Assembly (NCBI GenBank): GCA_003354225.1
Contig: PIVH01000356.1
Location: 1 to 6,139, forward strand
Length of the DNA: 6,139 nucleotides
DNA from: Globobulimina sp.
Taxonomy: Eukaryota > Foraminifera > Rotaliida
Direction: 5' to 3'
Each line of letters starts with the position of its first letter. Position 1 is the stretch's first letter. This document shows, piece after piece, positions 1-6,139 of the stretch. Position numbers and translations under genes: made by a program. The notes under the pieces were generated by a model. It searched no databases. It saw nothing but the letters and a program-made list of their open reading frames with translations, and was not told the DNA's origin.

Positions 1-866
1 AATACCATTTAAATGAATATCATCACTGTCACTCCACTTTGCGTCATACGCTGCAAACGGTACATTTGACAAATCCACGCCTACAAAAGTTCCATCCCCA
101 ACATTGTTCACGTTATAATTTTTAAAATATTCATAATATGTATCAGTATATTCTCGCTGACAATATTCCAACGGACTCAACTCAGCATTGTTATAAATAC
201 ATCTTTTATTAATATCAGAACCATATCTCAACAGTAACTCCATTGTTTTATAATTCTTAGCTACACAACACTGAAATAGCGGTGTTATTTTCTGTGCTCC
301 CACATATCCATTTATGTCCACTTTATGAGTCAATAACCATTTCACCGCAGCCTCGGTTGGATCATATAACCAGAGCTTCGAAAACAAACCAGGATCTAAC
401 GGTGATTTGTCCGTCATCAAAGTCATCAAAAAATCAGCAAACTTAGCATTTCGGCGAGTTTAGCATTTATATTTGTAAGTAAATAATCAGCACATAAATA
501 AATCTCATTGCTGGACATTGTTGAATTTTTTATTAAACCGCTGAATACACCGCGACAGCCTTTATACGTTGCGCCATTCATTACCAATAATCGAATCATT
601 TCGAATGATGAAGAGGCACAGGCAATGGTAAGGGGATACGGTTGTGCATTAATGTATTTTTGTGAATCAATACATTGTAATATATACTTGATTGACGCAA
701 CATCATTGTTTGAAATTAAATTCTGAAGAAACCAGGCGGATCCAACAGCGAGTATTTTTTGTTTATGTGCTTCAAAAAACGTTACGATGTTTTGATGATT
801 TTTCGATCCGCATAGTTGATTGTATTCTTGCACCAAAGCAGCATGTTGTTGCGTTAAAGCTGACAT
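1..866 (-). CDS. Ankyrin-repeat protein, 5' portion, with a broken reading frame
   Basis: The first ATG is at 866 and gives MSALTQQHAALVQEY. An open frame starting at 887 exists only through a TTG codon, so 866 is preferred. Residues 1-139 read as helical pairs of ankyrin type, for example PLTIACASSSFEMIRLLVMN near residues 78-97. That frame meets a stop at 428-426. From 459 down to base 1 a second frame is open and carries clearer repeats: TEAAVKWLLTHKVDIN, then ITPLFQCCVAKNYKTMELLL followed by RYGSDIN, then AELSPLEYCQREY. Both parts therefore belong to one gene, joined by either a one-base frame change or an intron I cannot place. The gene continues beyond the left edge. Ankyrin repeats bind proteins; the partner cannot be told. 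After the repeats, the last 40 or so residues look non-repetitive and acidic. Confidence 0.75.
429..459 (-). other. Frame break between the two halves of the ankyrin gene
   Basis: The upstream frame (ending ...NINAKLAE, then MLSLLIF and a stop) and the downstream frame (...NAKFADFLMTLMTDKSPL...) are both open only across 429-459. One extra A in the short A run at about 449-451 (minus-strand GAAATGC) would join them smoothly. No canonical GT...AG pair fits inside the overlap. A longer intron would have to use a weak donor, such as minus-strand GTGCTG, with the TTAG acceptor before ATCCTGG, and would remove sequence that looks coding. A sequencing or assembly error, a recent pseudogene mutation and an unusual intron all remain possible. 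Confidence 0.6.
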
Positions 867-926
867 TGTAAAGAGTTTGATACACAAAAACCTCAGCAGT
901 CAGTAGAGTTTTTCTTTGTTAGCATC
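867..926. promoter_or_regulatory. Short divergent intergenic spacer (putative shared promoter)
   Basis: Only 60 bases separate the two head-to-head start codons of the ankyrin gene (866, minus) and the Lys/Ser-rich gene (927, plus). Both 5' untranslated regions and at least the core promoters must overlap here or lie within the opposite gene. I see no TATA-like element; there is a T-rich stretch at 909-920. Promoter function is inferred from geometry only. Confidence 0.4.
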
Positions 927-1911
927 ATGATACGGTCACCCTCTCTCAGTCGTTCTCCTACAAAATTCCCACCACCTCCTCCTAGAAAACGCTCAATGAA
1001 AACAAAATTAACAGAATACAACCCAACAGTATGGATCATTGACAATCTACAAATGTCGATAACCTCTGATTTGGATCATTCTGATGTCGATTTGTATGTA
1101 TCATCGCCAGTATCGGCTCCAGTATCTCCAATGATAACACAGATATCCAATCATCTCCAAAAAGAAAATCGTTCATTATCTGTCCAAACACGCAACAAAC
1201 CCAAAAACGTATGATATATTCACAAACGTACACGAAATTAAAACCAGACAAATATTATAAAAGTCACTGGCAACGCAAAGTATAAACACGAGTTATACAT
1301 CATATACAACATCGAAATCAAAGCCAAGCACACCTTCATTCGCAGTGCCTTCATTAAAATCAGTCAATAAACACAAAGCAAAACTAATCAAACAGCGTCG
1401 ACGCCAAAAAATACGTAAAAATAAGAGAAATAAGCATAAAAAATATGTATATAACGATGATATTGATGGATGGTCTTCATCTGATTCAGATAGCAATAGT
1501 TCTCCGATAACACGGCATGGCAAAACAGCGTCAGTTCCCAATATTAATATAAGTTTTAGTGATTTTAAGAGAAAAAAGAACCGGAAAACAAATAAAAAAC
1601 GTGGCAAAAATGGTAAATCGGAGAAATTGAAAGTGGTGAAAGATGATAAAATATCCCGATTGCGACATACACGTTCATTTAATGCTATGGATGAGGATGG
1701 AAATAAATCACAAAAACGAAGTAACACTCATTTGCGGAGAAACACGTTGCATACAAACTATTATAATTACAAAATAAAAGCAATTCCCTCTAATGTCGAT
1801 GATCAATCGTATTGGAGCAATATGGATTATAGGAATATTAAACCCAGGCAACGTAAAGTGGTTAAAAATAAAAAAAGTCGTCAAAAATATCCAACGGTGA
1901 TATCAACTTAA
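927..1911 (+). CDS. Lys/Ser-rich low-complexity protein, probably nuclear, spliced
   Basis: Exon 1 starts at the ATG at 927 (MIRSPSLSRSPTKF) and stays open to a TGA at 1212. A downstream frame is open from 1261 to the stop ending at 1911 but begins with no ATG, so it is a second exon. The simplest join keeps 927-1208 and 1264-1911 (phase 0) and gives about 309 residues. The N-terminus has a five-proline run followed by RKR (residues 15-22), a candidate SH3, EVH1 or profilin ligand. The second exon is strongly basic (KQRRRQKIRKNKRNKHKK), resembling nuclear-localisation signals, followed by an acidic serine patch (DGWSSSDSDSNSS). Several basophilic kinase-like sites follow: GKTASVP, RHTRSF and LRRNTL. 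I recognise no folded domain and assign no function. The exact splice sites are uncertain. Confidence 0.65.
1209..1263 (+). other. Probable intron in the Lys/Ser-rich gene (55 bases)
   Basis: A GTATGA donor at 1209 and an AAAAG acceptor ending at 1263 join the two open frames in phase 0 and remove the TGA at 1212 and the TAA at 1258. The segment is very AT-rich. The acceptor lacks a pyrimidine before AG, so the call is not firm. Alternatives are the same donor with the AAAG ending at 1323, or a GTATGT donor at 1094 with acceptors at 1280 or 1292, or with short introns ending at 1110 or 1122 followed by a second intron from the GTATAA at 1280. Confidence 0.4.
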
Positions 1912-2142
1912 TATTTATGTGTACAAATTTTTATAGCTCTCTCCACTGCTTTTCATTGTATTGTTCATTTTTTTATTATTTGTACTTTTAATTTGTCAGT
2001 TTAATTAGCTGGGTTCGCATGTTCTTATGCACGGTGGTTTGAGTAATTGTTTATTGTTTACAAAGAAAAAAAGTCATAACCACCCAACATTTGTCAACCC
2101 TGAACATTTTTACATCAAAAACATGTTATATAGTGTTGTGAT
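1912..2142. other. Convergent 3' intergenic region
   Basis: The Lys/Ser-rich gene (plus) and the PH/ART-like gene (minus) converge here. The stretch is AT-rich with T runs and holds no convincing open frame or RNA gene. Minus-strand AATAAA hexamers lie at 2055-2050 and 1977-1972. A plus-strand AATAAA at 2152-2157 lies just inside the opposite coding end, so the two transcripts may overlap at their 3' ends. Confidence 0.6.
2050..2055 (-). promoter_or_regulatory. Candidate polyadenylation hexamer (AATAAA)
   Basis: The minus-strand AATAAA lies about 90 bases beyond the stop codon of the PH/ART-like gene, a plausible distance for cleavage and polyadenylation. Such hexamers are common by chance in DNA this AT-rich, and the organism's true signal is unknown. 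Confidence 0.3.
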
Positions 2143-4843
2143 TTAGTGTCGAATAAATCGTATTTGTTCGCACTGAATTCTTTCTCTGTTTCCTTTTCTG
2201 TTACCTGAAGCATTTACTATTTGTGCTTTCCATCCAGCTCCAATACACAATGGTGAATAAGATGTACCAAAATTATAAACATATACTACTGAATCACATT
2301 TAACATCATTTCCAGTTATTTCAATTTTCTTAAATTTTGAACCTGGTATTTTATTAATCTTATCAAGAATTGGCAACATTTCTGGAGGACTCACACAATT
2401 TGCAACACCCAAATTAGTAACAAGACATTGCAATTCCTGTATTCCCATAAACAATTTATTAATAATATCAAATCGTAAAACATAATCTGTATCACCTTTG
2501 ACCCAAATATTGATTCCAAGCGGAATTGCATTTGTCTCCACATCTAACTTTTGTCTGTCCATATTAATTCCTTTCATAATTGTCTTTTTCATATATAATG
2601 GAATATCAGTAACTGACCCATTTACCATTTCAATTATTTTATTCATAACCTGTATATCTGTTCCATTCCAATCCGGATTAATATGATTAATATCAAATAA
2701 TTGATCCAATTTTGTAAGAGCACGTATAATAACTTTGTAGTTTTCGTTTGTAGACATATTTCGAATGGATTTAAACTTTAATTTATATGTCTCATGTGGT
2801 GGTTGTATAAATAATCGCTCCGACTCATAACCATAACAACTGACAAATGCACAGTTAAAATATCTCAAACATTCTCCATATTCATCCAGATTCATTTCTA
2901 AAATAATACCATCATTAGTAGCAAAAATGGTGGCAATTTGTAATTTTGTAGTCGTAGAGGTCGGTGAATTAAATCTGGCAATAAATTTGTTAAAATATAT
3001 CGCAGACACTCCGTGATAAAATGATGCAATGTTTGTTTCACCCATTTTAATACCAAAACAGTTCACTGTTTCAATCAATGTTTTACTCCAATGCCAATAT
3101 TCTCGATTTCTCTCCAATGAATCATTATTTTCATCCAATTTTCGAAAGGTAGAACTGAATTTATTTGACAATATATCATAATCAGTATACAAAATAATAC
3201 TTAATACATTATCGGCTTGTATGCTTTGCCCTGATTTTATTCCATAAATATAATTAGAACCTAATATTTCACTTTGAATACATTTAATTTGTATGGATGC
3301 ATTCCATAACAAACACGCTTTCTTCAAAGCATTATCAAATGCAATTTTATCAATGCAATATATTTTATTCATCGTAACCTCTTCTTTTATGGATGAATAT
3401 TTTGGTTTGGAGCTTAATTCACGTTTTTGAGCATATTCCTGATAAACCCAATAATTATATTCCTGTCCAAAGCTGTAATCCAACTCCTTTCTCACTGCAT
3501 ATTGAGAACATCAAACAACATTTAATATACTCACACAAGTCACAGAACAGATACTTATTTACATACTTGTGTTTTCATTCTGTTTTTCTTCAGCAACCGC
3601 TACCTCTGTACGTACGTAAACAGTCATAGCAAAAATGTAATTTATAAATAAAATAACTTTTAGTGAGCGTAGTCATAAACTTATTTGTTTTCACTCGATT
3701 AACGCCTCGTATTTGTGTCAATCCTTCACGTTTGCTTTCCAAATACGTTTTCAATTTAAATAACTCAGAATCATGACACATGCTTTGCTTATTATTACGT
3801 TTCTTTTCTATATTTTCATTATTTTTATCGTTTGCTAATGGATTAATAATACGATATCCAACATCAACAGAATGGATAAAATGGCAATGTATTGTATCTA
3901 ATATATCGATATACGCAGATAATTGCGAATCATTTCCAGTTTCAAATACCTTTTCTGTTTCTCGTTGACGATTATTCCGCGAATATATAGCACAATTTGC
4001 GATGTTACAATGTTTTATTTGATTATTTAATGTGTCATGAATGTATTGAAAAGCTTTATAATTCTCATTTTTAGAGCTAATATCTTCATTTAAATGCACA
4101 TGTAAAATATGATGGTAATCATTCACAACAAACTCTTTATTTGACATTAAATATTTTATAAATTTATCCATGTCTTTATCAGCACAGCTTTGGTCGTTAA
4201 ATTCTTGATAAAATTGAAATGTTTGAGCTAATCTTTTCAATCCCTCGCAATTCTCAATAGCAGAACAATGCGGAGGTGCTATTTTTAATGATTGTGGATC
4301 AATATAAGAATAACGTTTGGCAGCGTCAATTTTAAATGGATGCCGATCAATTTTCATTTCCTCGTTTTCTCGCATTACTTGATTACTGTCATTTTCTTGT
4401 AATTGCATTTCGTGTGTTTCAGCAACAGATTTTAGATCAATTTCTTTTCCTTGACATTTTCCAATATATTTCATCCATTTATTGAGTGCTTTTTCATTGT
4501 TTGAACGGAATTTATAATCGCTGCATGTTTGTTCATCATTGGATTTTTTGAGTTGAAATTGAAAATCATTTTTCTTTAAATTAGTGGTATTTTTTATTCT
4601 AATAATCTCATTATATACGTTCAAATCTACAGAGTCAATAATCTTTGTGCTGTGTTTGTTTTTATACACTGTTAAGGTGTTATTACTTGACAATGTGAGC
4701 CATTTGTTCTCGTACATTTTCCATAATTTGGAATAATACGCTAAGAATGATTCATAGATAATAAAAATATGTGTTTCTTCATCATTTGGATTATCGACTG
4801 TTTCTGTCGGTTGTGTGTCGTTATTTGTGATGGCTGATTGCAT
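2143..4843 (-). CDS. PH domain / ADP-ribosyltransferase-like fusion protein, spliced
   Basis: The ATG at 4843 opens a frame with a PH domain at residues 30-129: an aromatic/basic first strand around SKLWKMYENKW, a central IDSVDLNVY, and the C-terminal helix Trp in NKWMKYIG. A helical middle (about 200-335) has DYHHILHVH and DTIHCHFIHSVDVGY. The second long frame (3494 to 2143) lacks a usable ATG at its conserved beginning, so I join it by splicing. The preferred exons are 4843-3658, 3605-3567 and 3494-2143, giving about 858 residues. In that numbering the ART-like motifs are SFYHGVS (His569), FNSPTSTT (585-590, the STS-type motif) and YESERLFIQPP (ESE at 632-634), the order of R-S-E ADP-ribosyltransferases with ExE before a PP turn. 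Arginine-type enzymes have Arg where His569 stands, so activity is uncertain. The last 190 residues match nothing I recognise. PH domains often bind phosphoinositides, suggesting membrane recruitment. Two separate genes remain possible. Confidence 0.7.
3495..3566 (-). other. Intron upstream of the ART-like exon (72 bases)
   Basis: On the minus strand, GTATGT at 3566-3561 and ATGCAG ending at 3495 bound a 72-base segment. It has in-frame stops, and its donor is identical to that of the DH-PH gene's intron. It splits a codon in phase 1: the A before the donor plus TG after the acceptor restores an ATG (Met), leading into RKELDYSFGQEYNYW. A competing single intron from GTACGT at 3615 to the same acceptor (121 bases) would also keep the frame with the PH part. 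Confidence 0.65.
3606..3657 (-). other. Probable intron joining the PH part to a mini-exon (52 bases)
   Basis: On the minus strand, GTTATT at 3657 and CGTACAG ending at 3606 give a 52-base, T-rich segment in phase 1. Splicing it leads from KFMTTLTK into the 39-base exon 3605-3567 (VAVAEEKQNENT) and then into the ART-like exon. The GTTATT donor is weak. The alternative is to use GTACGT at 3615 and skip the mini-exon. Confidence 0.4.
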
Positions 4844-4970
4844 AGTTTGCGCTTTGTGCTGTATTATTTTGCGGTGTATATTAAAATTTGCATGTTCATT
4901 TTTCTGAGAAGGGTGACATGATTAATTAGTTCATTTTTTTAACTTCGCTGTTGTTAATCGAACTTTGCCA
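4844..4970. promoter_or_regulatory. Divergent spacer, putative bidirectional promoter
   Basis: The 127 bases lie between the head-to-head ATGs of the PH/ART-like gene (4843, minus) and the DH-PH gene (4971, plus). There is a TATA-like TATATTAAAA at 4877-4886 and a small inverted repeat, TTAAC (4939-4943) with GTTAA (4953-4957). Regulatory function is inferred from position. Confidence 0.45.
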
Positions 4971-6139
4971 ATGGCAGATAACAAAAACATTGTACGTCCT
5001 ATGCGCCGAAAGGCAGCAGTGGAAGAATTATTGTCAACAGAAAAGACATATGTTCATTTAATGAGCAAACTCATGGAAATGTTTGTTCAAAAATTATATG
5101 GGAGTACCTCTATTTTATCGAACGAAGATTATCAAATATTATTTCCATCAGATATTCATGTCATATTAGGGCTGAATCAAACGTTCTTAAAAGAACTAAC
5201 AAAAGTAATTGAATCTGACAATCTCAACAATGAGAATTCAAAAATTGGCGATGTCATATGTTCATTTTGTCCACATTTTGTATGTATTATACGTTCTTAT
5301 CTTCTCTACAAAATAATATTACATTATGTATACAAACAATATATCAACAAAAAAATAGAAAATGTATCAAAATTATTTAAATAACTACAGTGCTGCAGCC
5401 ACTCGCTTAGCTAAATTGCGATGTAACCCATCCTCTCCATTCTCCATTTTCTGTGCTAGCCAGCGTGCGGAATCATATTTTAATAACTTGCCACTCGAAC
5501 AATTAATAATTTTGCCAATTCAACGAATGCCTCGATACAAAATGTTATTGAACGAAATAATAAAACATACACACACCGAACATCCCGATTTGAGCCAATT
5601 AAAAAAAGCATTATGTGAAATCTCGCAAGTTAATGATGTAATCAATGAACGAATGAAAGAGTTTGATTCCAGGATCAAAGTGCAAAATATTGAAAATAGA
5701 TTGCTTACAAACGGTAAAATCACAAACTTAGTGACACCGTCCAGGAGGTACATAAAACAGGGTCGTTTATGCAAACTTGACACCAAAGACGAAGCTCCGC
5801 AGCATTTTCTATTCATATTATTCTCTGATTCTATATTATATGCATCGACATCGCTGATGGGGGACAAGTTAATATTTGGCAATTTATTAAAATTCAATTC
5901 CAGATTCAAAGTGAAACAAACCAGTCCATACATTAACGTTCATAACATTCAGAATCTATTTCAGATACATTCGACAACGGAATCGTTTATGTTATGCGCT
6001 GAGAGCAACAAAGAAATGCACGAATGGATCAATGTTATCAACCAGACCTATAACGAATATATGATACTTGCATCCACTGTGAAGAATGCGTCATTTGATA
6101 TGAAACATGTCTTTGCAGAAAGTCTCCAAATTCCCGACG
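4971..6139 (+). CDS. Rho guanine-nucleotide exchange factor (DH-PH), 3' end outside the window
   Basis: DH domains catalyse GDP/GTP exchange on Rho-family GTPases, and the adjoining PH domain positions them at membranes. The first ATG is at 4971 (MADNKN), downstream of an in-frame stop at 4923; a TTG at 4965 is not needed. With the intron at 5280-5358 removed, 363 residues are visible. The DH domain spans about 12-202. CR1 is AAVEELLSTEKTYVHL with the expected Glu, and the last conserved helix carries LIILPIQRMPRYKMLLNEI (152-170). The PH domain spans about 234-334: RYIKQGRLCKL, HFLFILFSDSILY, NLFQIHSTTESFML and the invariant helix Trp326 (HEWINVI). The pattern of strand motifs is closest to FGD-type GEFs. 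The final residues, ESLQIPD, resemble the WxPD-like lead-in of an FGD FYVE domain, which would lie just outside. The DH domain starts almost at the N-terminus, so no long regulatory region precedes it. Confidence 0.9.
5280..5358 (+). other. Spliceosomal intron in the DH-PH gene (79 bases)
   Basis: A GTATGT donor at 5280 and a TAG acceptor ending at 5358 give a phase-0 join between CSFCPHF and KMYQNYLNNYSAAATRL. This restores an uninterrupted DH domain; the joined helix with MYxxYxxNY is typical of the family. Without splicing the frame stops at 5382-5384, in the middle of the domain. The length, 79, is not a multiple of three, which explains the frame change. This is the best-supported intron in the window. 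Confidence 0.88.

Noticed and set aside
508-726. 72-residue plus-strand open frame
   Set aside because: It is antisense to the ankyrin-coding frame and lacks domain features; a shadow of the real gene.
1293-1727. 144-residue minus-strand open frame, Phe/Leu-rich
   Set aside because: It is the antisense of the lysine-rich exon; Lys codons (AAA/AAG) read backwards as Phe and Leu, which explains the apparent membrane character.
2009-2035. tRNA-like fragment (GGTTCGCAT resembling a T-loop)
   Set aside because: The flanking bases do not form the needed five-pair T stem and no matching D or anticodon arms precede it.
3567-3627. Separate ART-like gene starting at the ATG at 3627
   Set aside because: It would splice in frame to the ART-like exon, but it overlaps the end of the PH-coding frame, and an in-frame join to the PH part exists; kept only as an alternative.
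5520-5933. 137-residue minus-strand open frame
   Set aside because: It lies antisense to well-supported DH-PH coding sequence.
1-6139. CRISPR array, insertion sequence or prokaryotic operon
   Set aside because: No spaced direct repeats, no terminal inverted repeats with a transposase, and introns are present.

Overview
This is an AT-rich eukaryotic window, most likely from a protist with a compact genome. The evidence is fourfold. Genes are interrupted by short GT...AG introns, with GTATGT seen as the 5' splice site. Protein families are typical of eukaryotic signalling (ankyrin, PH, DH/RhoGEF, ADP-ribosyltransferase fold). Start-to-start spacers are very short (60 and 127 bases). There is no sign of bacterial operons or ribosome-binding sites. 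I cannot name the lineage from the sequence alone.

Layout: (1) 866 to 1, minus strand: the 5' part of an ankyrin-repeat gene that runs off the left edge and whose reading frame breaks near 429-459. (2) 927-1911, plus strand: a lysine/serine-rich, low-complexity, probably nuclear protein in at least two exons. It diverges from gene 1 across a 60-base spacer. (3) 1912-2142: a convergent 3' intergenic region. (4) 4843 to 2143, minus strand: two long open frames that I read as one spliced gene of about 858 residues. It has an N-terminal PH domain, a His-rich helical middle, and a C-terminal domain with the motif layout of arginine-type ADP-ribosyltransferases (YHG, SPTSTT, ESE). (5) 4971 to the right edge, plus strand: a Rho guanine-nucleotide exchange factor with tandem DH-PH domains and a clear 79-base phase-0 intron. 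It diverges from gene 4 across a 127-base spacer.

Genes 4 and 5 share an upstream region and both carry PH domains, so both products may act at phosphoinositide-bearing membranes. The GEF would activate a Rho-family GTPase. The PH/ART-like protein might modify a protein partner, but any functional link between them is inference. The most notable points are the PH-ART-like fusion, which is visible only after splicing; the His in place of the usual Arg in its first ART motif; the frame break in the ankyrin gene; and a possible FYVE domain starting at the right edge of the GEF.
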